From: Flavihumibacter rivuli
GTDB taxonomy: Bacteria; Bacteroidota; Bacteroidia; Chitinophagales; Chitinophagaceae
Reading direction: 5' to 3'
DNA: 64,000 nt
Assembly (NCBI RefSeq): GCF_018595685.2
Contig: NZ_CP092334.1
Span: 2,508,001-2,572,000 of the forward strand
Below are positions 34,917 through 46,000 of this stretch, piece by piece (positions within the stretch are counted from its first letter, which is position 1; the number at the start of each line of letters is the position of its first letter). A program made the translations under genes and the position numbers. The notes beneath the pieces were generated by a model. That model had not been told where the DNA came from and made no database searches. It was given only the letters and a program-made list of their open reading frames with translations.

Positions 34917-36467
34917 TTGAACAAGGAATTAATTATTAACTCGGCACCACAGGGTGTTGAGATTGCATTGCTGGAAGACAAAAAGCTGGTGGAACTGCAT
35001 AATGAAAAAGCAGATGCCAGTTTTGCGGTCGGAGACCTCTACCTAGGAAAGGTTAGAAAGCTCATTCCCGGTTTGAATGCTGCATTTGTTGATGTAGGAT
35101 TCGAAAAGGATGCTTTTTTGCATTATACCGACCTTAGCCCTTACGCCAAGTCCCTCCTCAAGTTCACCCAGCAATCCATCAGCGACAATAGCCCGGAAGG
35201 TTTCGACTTCGGAAAGTTCGAGGTAGAGCCCGAGATCATCAAGACAGGTAAGATCAATGAAGTATTAGGGGGCAAACCTAATATCCTCGTACAGATCCTT
35301 AAGGAGCCTATTGCTGCCAAGGGACCGCGACTGAGTTGCGAGATCTCCCTGCCCGGCCGTTTCGTTGTGATCACCCCCTTCAATGATGTGGTGGCCGTCT
35401 CCAGGAAGATCCATTCATCCGATGAGCGCAAACGCCTCCAGCGCATCATCGAATCCATCAAGCCCAAGAACTTCGGTGTAATTGTCCGTACGGCCGCTGA
35501 AGGCAAGAATACGGCTGAATTGCACGAGGACCTGAAGGCATTGGTAGATACCTGGGCAGCCATCCAACGCAACCTGAAAAGCTCACAGGCCCCGGCCAAG
35601 ATATTGAGTGAACAAACCAAGACCACCAGTATCCTCCGCGACCTGCTGAACGAGGATTTCAACCGCATCGTGGTGAACGACAGGAATATCTACAACGATA
35701 CCAAGAGTTATATCCAGCGGATCGCCCCGGACAAAACCGATATTGTTTCCTATTACCACAATGGCTCGCCCATTTTTGACCAGTATGGGGTAACCAAGCA
35801 AGTCAAGGCTGCCTTTGGTAAAACGGTCAACCTGCCCAGCGGCGCCTACCTCATCATTGAGCATACGGAAGCACTTCATGTGATCGACGTAAATAGTGGC
35901 TATAAGAGTGTAAGCAATAACCAGGAGCAGAACGCCCTGGAGACCAACCTGGAGGCTGCAGAAGAGATCGCCAGGCAGTTGAGGCTGAGGGACCTTGGTG
36001 GTATCATCGTGGTGGATTTCATTGATATGAAGCTGCCGGAGAACAAGAAGCGCCTGGCCGATGCCATGGAGCAGTTCATGAAGCCCGACAGGGCCAAGCA
36101 TGCCGTACTGCCCATTTCAAAATTCGGCCTGATGCAGATCACCCGCCAGCGCATGAAGCCCGAGATCAACATCAATACCATGGAGGTTTGCCCCAGTTGC
36201 CATGGTACGGGAAAGATCTCCTCTACCCTTGTCCTGGAAGATGAGATCGAAAAGAACCTCAATTACCTCATTACCCATAGCCATAGCAACCTTACCGTGG
36301 CTGTGCATCCCATCCTTTATGCCTACCTGACCAAGGGCTGGATCTTCAGCAAGCTTTGGAAATGGAGAAGGGCATTCAAGCAAAAGATCAAATTGGTTGC
36401 CAATACCAATTACCACCTTACAGAGTTCCATTTCTTCGATGCCCACGAGGAAGAGATCAAGCTCTAA
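34917..36467 (+). CDS. rng: Ribonuclease E/G family endoribonuclease
   Basis: Single-strand-specific endoribonuclease for rRNA and mRNA processing. The 516-residue protein has an N-terminal S1 domain (VGDLYLGKVRKLIPGLNAAFVDVGFEKDAFLHYTDL), the 5'-sensor region, the DNase I-like catalytic site with HVIDVNSGYKS and GGIIVVDFIDM (two metal-binding aspartates), and a zinc-link CPSCHGTG. There is no long RNase E-type C-terminal scaffold. Translation starts at TTG 34917: MNKELIINS is the usual N-terminus. It is preceded by a terminator and followed by another. Confidence 0.95.
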   Translation: MNKELIINSAPQGVEIALLEDKKLVELHNEKADASFAVGDLYLGKVRKLIPGLNAAFVDVGFEKDAFLHYTDLSPYAKSLLKFTQQSISDNSPEGFDFGKFEVEPEIIKTGKINEVLGGKPNILVQILKEPIAAKGPRLSCEISLPGRFVVITPFNDVVAVSRKIHSSDERKRLQRIIESIKPKNFGVIVRTAAEGKNTAELHEDLKALVDTWAAIQRNLKSSQAPAKILSEQTKTTSILRDLLNEDFNRIVVNDRNIYNDTKSYIQRIAPDKTDIVSYYHNGSPIFDQYGVTKQVKAAFGKTVNLPSGAYLIIEHTEALHVIDVNSGYKSVSNNQEQNALETNLEAAEEIARQLRLRDLGGIIVVDFIDMKLPENKKRLADAMEQFMKPDRAKHAVLPISKFGLMQITRQRMKPEININTMEVCPSCHGTGKISSTLVLEDEIEKNLNYLITHSHSNLTVAVHPILYAYLTKGWIFSKLWKWRRAFKQKIKLVANTNYHLTEFHFFDAHEEEIKL

Positions 36468-36490
36468 GGTTATACCATCCAAGATTATTT

Positions 36491-36524
36491 CAAAGGCCAC
36501 TCCTAGCAGTGGCCTTTGCTTTTC
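36491..36524 (+). terminator. Terminator after rng
   Basis: 11-bp perfect stem CAAAGGCCACT / AGTGGCCTTTG with a six-base loop and a T-rich tail, about 25 bases past the stop. Confidence 0.85.
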
Positions 36525-36562
36525 CAGATGATCCCGTTCAATGAAAAATATAAGTTGCCTTC

Positions 36563-36600
36563 CTAAAACAAAAGCGCCACTTCAATGAAGTGGCGCTTTG
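36563..36600 (-). terminator. Terminator after the first SusC/SusD operon
   Basis: 13-14-bp stem AAAGCGCCACTTC / GAAGTGGCGCTTT, followed on the minus strand by TTTTGTTTT. It lies 20 bases past the susD-like stop. Confidence 0.82.
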
Positions 36601-36621
36601 ATATGAATTTGATCACTATGA

Positions 36622-37974
36622 TCAGTAACCTGGGTTTTGCTGCAATGCACCATTGGCGTTGATCTCACGCTGCGGGATTGGCATCACCAGTTTATCAGCA
36701 TCATAAGCGAAACCATCAGTGGTCTGCTTCAGGCGCTTGATGTCATGGATACGCTGGCCTTCATGTGCCAGTTCGAGCCTGCGCTCCAGCAGGATATCAT
36801 CGAGGGTGGGGGCAGCAATAGCTGCAACACCAGCGCGCTCACGGATCTTCTTGATGTCGTTGGCAGGAGAGTCTCCTACAGCAGTACCTAACCTGCTATT
36901 ACCCTCAGCCCTTATGAGATACAACTCACTCAGACGGAGAATGGGCAAGTTCTTGTACTGGAGTTTCCATTTTCCACTACGGAATACATTCTGTGCATCC
37001 AGGTAGAAAAGCTTTCTGCGTTCGTCATTGGCGCTATACAGGCTAAGATGGGCAGCTTGTACTGAAACGTCACCATCACGACCACCAAACTGGGGGATAG
37101 ACCAGTAGAGGTGCATGTTGTTGGCACCATCCTGTGGGTTAACAATAATGGTGAAGAGGTCTTCAGTGGAAGGTGCAGAGTTGTTGAACAATGCATCATA
37201 GCTATTGGTCTGGGCAAAGCCATTGCTTCCGGCCCAGGAGATACCCCTGTTTGCGGCATCCCTTGCTTCCTGGTAACGTCCCATCAGAAGGTAGGCCCTT
37301 GCCAGTTGACCTGCAGCTGCACCCTTATTAGCATAGGGGGCGTTCTTGCCGGCATTGGCCAGCAAGGTTTCTGCCTGGGTCAGGTCGTTGATGATCTGGG
37401 TATAGGTTTCTTCCAGGGTATTCCTCGCCTTGAAACTACCTTCATTGATCTCGCGGGTAGGCTCAGTATAGATCGGCAAACCGAGATTGGCTGCAGTGTT
37501 ACCGGCTGAATAAGGCTTTGCAAACAGCTTTACCAGTTCCATGTAAACGGAACCACGAATGAACAGTGCTTCACCCTGAACCCTGTTCTGATCAGCAGCA
37601 TTTACCACACTAATGGCGCTCAGGATATTGTTGGCGATATTGATGGTACGGTAACCGTTCAGCCAGATATCACGAACATCAGAGTTAGTGGTCAGGAAAC
37701 GCTTTTCGATGGCCTCACGTGGCTCATTGAAGGTACCCTCCCAACGGATCTCATCACCTGCACCCAGTAATTCAGAATAAAGCATCAGGTCACCGCCATA
37801 GAGGGAACCAGAACTGATGGCGTCATAAGCCCCGTTCAGCACCTTCTTCACGTTCGCATCTGAACTTAAGGCAACACCTTCTTCCAGTTCCTGCTCCGGC
37901 AGGATATCGAGTTGTTTAGCGCAGGAAGTCATCAACATCACCGCTGCGCCACATATTGCTAAGTATTTTTTCAT
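36622..37974 (-). CDS. SusD/RagB family outer-membrane lipoprotein (pair 1)
   Basis: A 450-residue lipoprotein (lipobox LMTSC, Cys18) of the SusD family that caps the SusC barrel and binds the substrate. It has the TPR-like helical core (ARAYLLMGRYQEARDAANRGI), the segment PILRLSELYLIRAEGNSRLG and the C-terminal ERRLELAHEGQRIHDIKRL, near-universal SusD blocks, and ends PIPQREINANGALQQNPGY. It follows its susC by 16 bases. The glycan or peptide substrate cannot be told; no glycosidase is nearby. Confidence 0.95.
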   Translation of the reverse strand: MKKYLAICGAAVMLMTSCAKQLDILPEQELEEGVALSSDANVKKVLNGAYDAISSGSLYGGDLMLYSELLGAGDEIRWEGTFNEPREAIEKRFLTTNSDVRDIWLNGYRTINIANNILSAISVVNAADQNRVQGEALFIRGSVYMELVKLFAKPYSAGNTAANLGLPIYTEPTREINEGSFKARNTLEETYTQIINDLTQAETLLANAGKNAPYANKGAAAGQLARAYLLMGRYQEARDAANRGISWAGSNGFAQTNSYDALFNNSAPSTEDLFTIIVNPQDGANNMHLYWSIPQFGGRDGDVSVQAAHLSLYSANDERRKLFYLDAQNVFRSGKWKLQYKNLPILRLSELYLIRAEGNSRLGTAVGDSPANDIKKIRERAGVAAIAAPTLDDILLERRLELAHEGQRIHDIKRLKQTTDGFAYDADKLVMPIPQREINANGALQQNPGY

Positions 37975-37990
37975 TTTGGTAGTTTTTCAA

Positions 37991-40900
37991 TTAAAAGCCA
38001 AGGTTAAGACCAACGGTAATAGACTTGATCTGCGGAGCAGCGTAGAAGTCTGAACCCTGGTTACGGTTACCGGCCCTGTAATCGGTGTTTACTTCAGGAT
38101 CCCATCCGTCGTAGCTGGTGAAGGTAGCGAGGTTAACAGCAGTTACATAGAACCTTGCAGAACGCATCTTCAGTTTAGAAACAACATTACCGGGTAAGTT
38201 ATAGGCAAGGGTAATATTCTTCAGGCGGATATAATCAGCATCCTGAACATAACGGCTGGAAGCACCAATACCGTTACCATAACCAAGGCGCAGCTGGGGA
38301 ACCATGGTCTGGTCTCCAGGCTTCTGCCAACGGTTCAGTTGATCCAGTGTCTGGTTATCGAACCAGTCGAAGCTGGCAGACATGAAACCACCCGCACCAT
38401 TCAGTACCTGGTTGCCGAACACACCCTGGAACAGGAAGTTCAGTTCGATACCCTTGAAGTTGATGGTGTTATTCAAACCAGCGATCACATCCGGGTTAGG
38501 ATCACCCACTACGAAGTCAGCAGCAGCATTGTAATCATTAGTGGTTGACTTACCATCTTCCAGGTAATACAAGGCATCACCATTGTTTGGATCAGCACCG
38601 GCGAACTTAGGACCATAGAATACACCGATAGGCTGTCCCACGATCAGTGAGTTCAGGTAGCGGCCATCATTACCCGGGATGATGGTCTGGTCGCCATCCA
38701 ACCTGGTGATCTGGTTCTTGTTCCTGGAGATGTTGAAGCTGGTATTCCAGGTGAAATTCTTCTTGGAGATGTTGGTAGTGTTCAAAACGAATTCGATACC
38801 CTTGTTTGACATGGCACCAACGTTGGTTACCTGGGTAGTGAAACCTGATGTACCAGGAACAGGTACAGCATAGATCAGGTCATTGGTCAAACGATCGTAG
38901 TAATCGATCTCACCACTGATACGGTTGTTCAGGAAACCGAAGTCCAGGCCAATATCAAACTGGCGAGACTTTTCCCAACCCAGTTCAGGGTTTGGCAACT
39001 GAATGGGAACCAGAGAAGACTGGTTGTTGTACTTGCTTGCACCATAAAGACCAAGTGCCGCAAAGTTTCCGAAACCATCAGCGTTACCTGCATTACCAAC
39101 GCTGGCACGCAGCTTCAGGAAGCTGATCGTGTTAGAATTGGCAAGGAAGCTTTCTTCGCTCAGGATCCAACCCACAGACACTGCAGGGAAGAAACCATAT
39201 TGGTTGTTCTTACCGAATCGGGAAGAACCATCATACCTGCCACTCACTGTCAACAAGTACTTATCGTTGAACTTGTAGTTGGCACGGGCAAAATAAGAAA
39301 GGAAAGAAGACTCGGTAACGGTGTTGGTACCACCAGTGATACGACCGGCACTGGCCAGGCGCTGAAGGTCTTCTACAGGGAAGTCTTCACCAAATACGCT
39401 GGTAAAATCAGTACGGTATTTCTGGAATGACATACCTACAGTTACATCGAGGTCATGCTTCTCACCAAACATCTTACGGTAGTTGAAGTAGTTGTTGGTG
39501 TTGTAGTTGGTCGTGCGGAACCAGTCGTTCTGGGCATAACCATTGGTAGGTCCACCTATGATGGTCTTGAAACCATTGAAGCGGTCATCGTTCTGGGTCA
39601 GCAGGTCCAGGCCAAACTCTGTACGGAACACCAGTCCTTCCATCAGTTTGTAGGAGGCAAAAGCACTTCCCAGGTTACGATAGGTAGTAGAGATATACTT
39701 TGAACCATCCAGTTCGATCAGCGGGTTATAGTAAGTGGTAACAGGACGATCGTACAGGTTACCATTCAGGTCATACACCGGGGTGATAGGGGCAAGGGCC
39801 ACGATCTGCATCGGGGTATAGAACTGGTTATCATCGGCAACCCTGTTGGCCACAGTACGGGACAGACCCAGGTTGAAGCCGATCTTCAGGCGGTTGGTAG
39901 CGTCATGCTCCAGGTTAACGCGGCTGGAGATACGCTCGAAGTCGTTACCGAAGAGGATACCATCCTGCTTGTTGTAACCACCGCTCACATAGAACTTGGT
40001 CTTTTCATTACCACCGCTCAGGTTAAGGTCAATAAGGGTGGTGTTAGACTTTTCATTGAAAGCCAGTTTTTCCCAGTTGGTATTGGTTTCAAGCTTCCTC
40101 CAGTCAGACCAGCCAGAGTAACGGGTCAACCTTCTTTCAGCGAACTGCAACCATGAACCTGGGTATTGGGCTGGATCAGTTGGATCCACACCTTCAATAT
40201 TATCACTATTGATAGCCGCTTCCCTAAGCAGGTTAACATATTGCTCCGCGTTCAGGAAACCACGGTAGTTGGTAGGATCATTCACACCATACTGCATGTT
40301 CACATTCAGGTTGGTCTTTCCAGCCTTACCACGCTTGGTAGTGATCAGTACCACACCGTTTGAGGCACGGGCACCATAGATCGCAGCAGAAGAAGCGTCC
40401 TTCAGGATCTCGAAAGACTCGATATCGTTGAAGTTGATATCTGAAAGAGGGTTACCTGATGAAGCACTGTTATTCACAGGGATACCATCGATAACATACA
40501 GGGGATCGTTTGAAGCAGATAATGAACCCGTACCACGGATCCTCACCTTAACACCTTCACCCACCTTACCGCTGTTAGATTCAACAAATACACCGGCGGC
40601 ACGGCCCTGGAGGGCCTGGTTGAAGTTAGGAACAGGGGTGTTGGCTACTTCGGATCCTTTAACGCGGGCAACCACACCGGTCAGGTCGCGCTTGATCTTG
40701 GTACCATAACCTACCACTACCACTTCTGACAGGGAGGCATCTCCCACCTGCATTACCACGTTCACAACACTATTCACAGGCGTTTCTACCTGCTTATAGC
40801 CAACCGAAGAGATAACGAGGGTGGTAGCGTTCTCAGGTACAGACAGGCTGAAGCTACCGTCAGCCTGGGTAATTGTTGAAATAGTGGTTCCTTTCACTGT

Positions 40901-41041
40901 GATGGTAGCGCCTGATAAAGGTCCACCATCCTTTTGATCTGTGACCTTACCGGTGATTTGCCGGGTCTGGGCCTGAACAGTCATCACGGTGAGGAGCAGG
41001 AAACTCCACATTAAGCCCGTTAGTTTTTTCAATGCAGCCAT
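37991..41041 (-). CDS. SusC/RagA TonB-linked outer-membrane protein (pair 1)
   Basis: A 1016-residue TonB-dependent transporter. After a signal peptide (about 1-25) come a carboxypeptidase-D-like domain (ITGKVTDQKDGGPLSGATITVKG), the plug with SEVVVVGYGTKIKRDLTG and DPLYVIDGIPVN, the ASSAAIYGARASNGVVLITTKRG block, and a 22-strand barrel ending ITVGLNLGF. It forms the pore that pairs with the SusD-like lipoprotein downstream. A TAACTTTG promoter box and a 15-bp palindrome lie upstream. Length is normal. Confidence 0.97.
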   Translation of the reverse strand: MAALKKLTGLMWSFLLLTVMTVQAQTRQITGKVTDQKDGGPLSGATITVKGTTISTITQADGSFSLSVPENATTLVISSVGYKQVETPVNSVVNVVMQVGDASLSEVVVVGYGTKIKRDLTGVVARVKGSEVANTPVPNFNQALQGRAAGVFVESNSGKVGEGVKVRIRGTGSLSASNDPLYVIDGIPVNNSASSGNPLSDINFNDIESFEILKDASSAAIYGARASNGVVLITTKRGKAGKTNLNVNMQYGVNDPTNYRGFLNAEQYVNLLREAAINSDNIEGVDPTDPAQYPGSWLQFAERRLTRYSGWSDWRKLETNTNWEKLAFNEKSNTTLIDLNLSGGNEKTKFYVSGGYNKQDGILFGNDFERISSRVNLEHDATNRLKIGFNLGLSRTVANRVADDNQFYTPMQIVALAPITPVYDLNGNLYDRPVTTYYNPLIELDGSKYISTTYRNLGSAFASYKLMEGLVFRTEFGLDLLTQNDDRFNGFKTIIGGPTNGYAQNDWFRTTNYNTNNYFNYRKMFGEKHDLDVTVGMSFQKYRTDFTSVFGEDFPVEDLQRLASAGRITGGTNTVTESSFLSYFARANYKFNDKYLLTVSGRYDGSSRFGKNNQYGFFPAVSVGWILSEESFLANSNTISFLKLRASVGNAGNADGFGNFAALGLYGASKYNNQSSLVPIQLPNPELGWEKSRQFDIGLDFGFLNNRISGEIDYYDRLTNDLIYAVPVPGTSGFTTQVTNVGAMSNKGIEFVLNTTNISKKNFTWNTSFNISRNKNQITRLDGDQTIIPGNDGRYLNSLIVGQPIGVFYGPKFAGADPNNGDALYYLEDGKSTTNDYNAAADFVVGDPNPDVIAGLNNTINFKGIELNFLFQGVFGNQVLNGAGGFMSASFDWFDNQTLDQLNRWQKPGDQTMVPQLRLGYGNGIGASSRYVQDADYIRLKNITLAYNLPGNVVSKLKMRSARFYVTAVNLATFTSYDGWDPEVNTDYRAGNRNQGSDFYAAPQIKSITVGLNLGF

Positions 41042-41064
41042 AAAGATTTTTTATAAATGTGTGC

Positions 41065-41072
41065 CAAAGTTA
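41065..41072 (-). promoter_or_regulatory. -7 box for the first susC-like gene
   Basis: On the minus strand this reads TAACTTTG, an exact TAnnTTTG match 23 bases before the ATG. Confidence 0.55.
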
Positions 41073-41079
41073 TTGTCGG

Positions 41080-41094
41080 TTAACATGATGTTAA
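41080..41094. promoter_or_regulatory. 15-bp palindrome upstream of the first susC-like gene
   Basis: TTAACATGATGTTAA is a perfect inverted repeat about one central base, 7 bases upstream of the -7 box, so a bound dimer would cover the promoter spacer. The 320-base gap (41042-41364) otherwise holds only AT-rich DNA and the terminator of pair 2. Confidence 0.4.
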
Positions 41095-41242
41095 TTTCCG
41101 ATTAATGGTATTATTAAAAGAAAATGTATTATTTTTTACACTTTTCAATATTTCATCAACCGTAAATCCCCAAAATTTTACCCGACAACCGCTCATTAAC
41201 AAATATTTGACAACACAAAATCCCAAAATGCTGTTCGAAAAG

Positions 41243-41269
41243 AAAAAACCCCGGTAAGAATACCGGGGT
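41243..41269 (-). terminator. Terminator after the second SusC/SusD operon
   Basis: 9-bp stem ACCCCGGTA / TACCGGGGT with a four-base loop, followed on the minus strand by a T run. It ends the pair 2 transcript before the pair 1 promoter. Confidence 0.82.
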
Positions 41270-41364
41270 CATCACACAGGAAATGTAATCCTCTATTTGA
41301 GAAAACACTGCATCATTGACCGGACCCTACTGGTCCGGAAACTGTTAGTTTAAGGTTCAGTGCA

Positions 41365-42996
41365 TTAATACTTCTTGTTTACTACATCGGCACTACCCGC
41401 TGCAGGAGGATTGTAGGTCAGTTCGTTTCCTGGAACATCCCAATAATCCATATAGTTGTATTCGATCGTGGCATTGGTACTTACCACACCGGTGTTCTTA
41501 ACGGCAACTGCTCCACTACGGCCAACACCCTTATCGATAACACCCCAGCGGCGTGCATCGTAGAAGGACAGACCACGGAAGGCAACCACGATACGACGTT
41601 CACGACGCAGTTCTTCCTGGGCTTGCGCCTTGGTCAAACCAGTACCGGCAACGGCAGCGAGACCGGCTCCCTGACGGGTACGGATGGCATCAATGATCTT
41701 GAGGCCATCTTCCACCTTATCGGTATTGATCAAAGCCTCGGCCTTCATCAGTTCGTTTTCTTCATAATCACCGGCAAGGTGCATTTCATATTCACCAGGA
41801 GCAGTATTAGCAAATACCACTACACCTGACATACCATTACCGCCGTTCAACAATGCCCAACGGGTAAAGTGGGCATTACCACGGTCAGCCTGGCCCAGGT
41901 AAGGAGTGGTCAGCTTAAGGTTATTCTCCTTACGCTTGTCACCATCCTTGAACTCCTGTGCCCAACGCTCACTCAGCTTATAGGTGTTGGTACCGGCGTT
42001 TGAACTCCATGTCTTACCGGCAACGAATGAACTGGCAGAGAATACGTCACCACGCTCGTCAACAGTACCGATGAAGATATTGTCAGATGAGGTCAGACCG
42101 TTATTGGCAAATGCCAGCACTGCGTTCCAGTCAGCAGCGGTCATATCCTTGCTGCGCTTGTTCACCATAAGGTTACGGGCCTTCATGGTATTCACGTTAC
42201 GCTCCAACATTTCAGCTGATAAAGGACCTCCACTTCCGCCGAGGAAGAATTCAGGGATCAATTGAGCGGTAAAATCTGTGAAGTTACCGGCATTGGGAGC
42301 AGACTTGGCAGCGGCAATAGCCAGGTCAAACTCCTTGTTACCTTCTTCAACCATTTTGGTATTGGCAACATAGTTACCATTGGTTGCCAGGTATTCATCG
42401 ATCAGCAGACCTGCGATATAAGTAGAACCGATACGGCTATAAGCAAATCCCTTCCACCAATGGGCAATGGCCTTAACGGCAGCCTTCTTGGATGCTGCAT
42501 CACCGGAGAAGGTCACTTCATCTACCTTCTGCAACAGGAGGTTGGCAGAACCGATCAGGTTATACATATAAGCCCACTCATAATACAGGGTATTGTTTCC
42601 TGCCTGGGAGTTTACGTTAATGCTCCTGATCAAACCCACCTGGGTATTGGGGGAGTTGGGGTTGGCCACTACCTGGCCGTCATCATGCTTTACAGATTCA
42701 GGACAGCCGATCTGGTTCATGAAGGCGTTGGCCGCATCACAACCAACCACATCACCCATCATTTCATGGAAACCGGTAGCACCGGCCCAGAAGGGTCCGA
42801 ATACACCATCGGTGTACTTGGCTGTACGGAAACCATTGATATAAACACCACCACGGGCGAACTGAACGATACCGGACTCAGTATTCACGGATTCCGGGCT
42901 CGGGTTATTTGGGTTAAGAAGTGCCAGGTCTTTTTTACAACTGCTTGCGCCCAGGACAGTTGCGGCAACTATTGCTAAATATGTTTTTTTCATCAT
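41365..42996 (-). CDS. SusD/RagB family outer-membrane lipoprotein (pair 2)
   Basis: A 543-residue SusD-like lipoprotein (lipobox GASSC). The segment RREREI-like ELRRERRIVVAFRGLSFYDARRWGV is the strongest family block, with ENELMKAEALINTDKVEDGLKIIDAIRTRQGA before it. The first part differs from pair 1 and is about 90 residues longer, in line with a different ligand. It starts ATG ATG. It follows its susC by 17 bases and is followed by a terminator. Substrate is unknown. Confidence 0.93.
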   Translation of the reverse strand: MMKKTYLAIVAATVLGASSCKKDLALLNPNNPSPESVNTESGIVQFARGGVYINGFRTAKYTDGVFGPFWAGATGFHEMMGDVVGCDAANAFMNQIGCPESVKHDDGQVVANPNSPNTQVGLIRSINVNSQAGNNTLYYEWAYMYNLIGSANLLLQKVDEVTFSGDAASKKAAVKAIAHWWKGFAYSRIGSTYIAGLLIDEYLATNGNYVANTKMVEEGNKEFDLAIAAAKSAPNAGNFTDFTAQLIPEFFLGGSGGPLSAEMLERNVNTMKARNLMVNKRSKDMTAADWNAVLAFANNGLTSSDNIFIGTVDERGDVFSASSFVAGKTWSSNAGTNTYKLSERWAQEFKDGDKRKENNLKLTTPYLGQADRGNAHFTRWALLNGGNGMSGVVVFANTAPGEYEMHLAGDYEENELMKAEALINTDKVEDGLKIIDAIRTRQGAGLAAVAGTGLTKAQAQEELRRERRIVVAFRGLSFYDARRWGVIDKGVGRSGAVAVKNTGVVSTNATIEYNYMDYWDVPGNELTYNPPAAGSADVVNKKY

Positions 42997-43013
42997 TGTC
43001 TTCTAGTTTAAGA

Positions 43014-46000
43014 TTAGAAACCCACATTCAGGCCAACCTGGTATGTCTTCAGGTTAGGAATGGTATTGTGATCCACCGCACGGTCCCATGAAGAGTTGAT
43101 AGAACCTGAACTTACTTCCGGATCCATACCAGTATAGTTGGTCTTGGTCCAGAGGTTACGTCCTGTCAATACCAGCTGCAGGCGGGTGAAAGACTTCATC
43201 TTGAAGAACTTTGCGAAATCAAAGCCAATGTTCAGGTTACGCAGGCGCAGGAAGGTAGCATCTTCCATGAAGTAGCTCTTGGTACCGTTGGCACGACGCT
43301 CAGCGTATGCACCACGATAGAAGGCTGACCAAGCGGCTGTCTGGCCATCAATAGTGATCTCGTTATCATAGTCCTTATGGATACCATCACGGTACATCCA
43401 CTGCTTGGTCTGGTTGTAGAGATAGCTCTTGTACACCCAGTCAAACTGGATACCGAATGTCAGGTAACCTTTGAAGTTGAAGTCGTTGATGAATGACATG
43501 TTGAACTTGGGGTTCGGGTCACCCAGAGGCATAGTAGTCGGGGTAACATAAGGTACGCGGCGTGCCTTATCTACTACATAACCATTGCTGGCCACTTCGT
43601 AGTTAGCCTGCTGGTCCTTTGGAATCCAGGGAGTACCGTCTGGCTTCAGTGCATTCACATCATTCAGGAAGAGGAAACCATAGATCTGGCCGATCTGCTC
43701 ACCAGCCTTGATCACGTATTGGGTAGAACCGGCGTTAGAGGTCTTGATGATCTCAGCATCGCCCAGGATCTTGTCCACAATGGAGTTCTGCTTGCTGAAC
43801 AGGGCAGTGAAGTTCCAGTTCAGGTCCTTGGTATTGTAAACACCCAGGTTCAAAGAGGCCTGGATACCATCAGACTTCAGCTCCATAGAGTTGGTCAGGA
43901 TACGACCGGCACCAGTACTGGGGGCCACGTCAACCCTGTCGATAACGTCTTCAGAACGACGAGTCCAGTAGGTAACAGCCAGGTTCAGGTTACGGAACCA
44001 GTCACCCTTACCCAAACGGAAACCGAAGTCAGCACCGATCTCCAATTCCTTGGCCACCTCAACGCGCAGGTCGGGGTTAGCGTTGGATACTGGGGTTGAC
44101 AGGTAGCTCTGGGTACCCATTACACCTGTAGAAAGTACAGGGAAACGATCGTATGCACCAGGCTGGATACCTGCTTCACCATAAGCAGCGCGGATCTTGA
44201 AGTCGGTCCAGGTATTGGCCAGCTTGCTGTTGGACCAGAAGTTCAGGCCGGAAAGCCTTACGTACGCATCCCCGCGAGGGAAGGTCTGGGGCTTAGAACC
44301 GCGACCGAAGGCAGATGAATAGTCAGAACGGAAACCAACGCTGGCACCAGCCCAATCAGACCAGTCAAAACGCTGGTTCACATAATAACCGTAGGTAGCA
44401 AACTCCTGAACGAAGTCACTAACGGTCTTGTACACACCCATGTTGGTAGCCCTGTATGGAGTGAAATCAGGAGCGTCACCGCCATAAGTAATGTATTGGT
44501 TGTAATCACGCTTACGATAGTCCCAACCTACCTGGGTAGTGGACATCAGCGGGAAGTTCATCTTGAAATCGTCCTCAAAATTGAACCTGATGGTAGCACT
44601 GGTGTTCAGGTTCTGGAAGGTAGTGATATACTGGCCCTGGTTGATCTCACCAGAAGCAGCATTCGCGTAAGCAGGATCATGGTAGCTAACCCTCGGAGAA
44701 TAGTACTCAGCCTGGTATCCATAGAATTCAGCACCAACACTGTGCTGCTGGTCGTAGATCTGGTAACGGCTGTTCAGTTCACTGCGGTTGATACCATACT
44801 TGGCATCCAGTTCCACAAACTTAGGCAGCTTATAGTTCAGGTTGAAGCTCTGTACGATGTCGATGGTTTGGTCACGAACATCAGCGTTCTCCCTGATGTA
44901 GTTAAAGTTGTAGTGGTTAACACCCACCGCATCACCATAATAAGGAGAATAGAATCCAGCTGCATCCTTACGGGTGAAATCCGCGAAAGGACGGGCGTTG
45001 TTAATAGCGTAGAACATGTTACGGCCATCTGGATCCAACAAAGTACTGTTGGTGTAGATCAACTGGGTTGTGGTACGCAGACGCAGACCCTTGGCCAGTT
45101 CAGCACCCAGGTTTACAGTCAGGTTGGTACGGCTGAAATCACCATTGTCCTTGAAGACAGTCTTCTGGCGGTTGTCAGAAGCAATAATGTTGAAGTCGAA
45201 CCTATCCTTTGACCCATTGATGCTAAGGGAGTTGTTGTAAGTTGTTCCATCTACAAAGAACATATCATAGTGGTCATACCACAGGAGGTTCTTGTTGTAG
45301 AAGTTCTCATACTTACTATCCTTGTTGATCAGGTTGAAGACAGGGTTGGTCAGGTAAGAACCGGTTTCTTCATCCCAGGAAAGAGGAGTACCGTTACCGG
45401 CAACCACTTCACCATTAGCGTTAACGCGGAAAGCGTGCTTCTTGGCTTTCTGCACACCACCAATGTTCAGCAATTGGTTTACAGCAACACTACTGTTGAA
45501 GTCAATGTTCACCTTTCCGGAACGACCCTTCTTGGTAAACAACTGGATTACACCGTTGGCACCCTGGGCACCATAGATAGAAGCAGCAGCAGGACCCTGA
45601 ACCACTTCGATCCTCTCATAAGCAGAAAGGTCGAGCGACTCAAGACCGGTAGCATTAACTTCCACACCGTCCACCAGGATCATTGGGCGGGTACCACCAT
45701 TGATGGAGTTGATACCACGCAACAGGATGTTTACAGGAGCACCGGGACTACCGTTAACAGAAGAGATCTGTGCACCGGCGATCTTACCTACCAGGGCACT
45801 ACCTACGTCCGCGTTAACAGTCTGGGGAAGTTTATCGGCCGTAACGGATTCTACCGCGATAGCCAATTTTTTCTTTGTGGTACCAACACCGGTACCAGTA
45901 ACCACTACTTCACTTAAAGCAGTGTTGGAAGTTCCCAGTACTACATTCAGGATGCTGCCTGAAGCAGTAACTGACTTGCTGTCAAAACCAATACTGGTAA

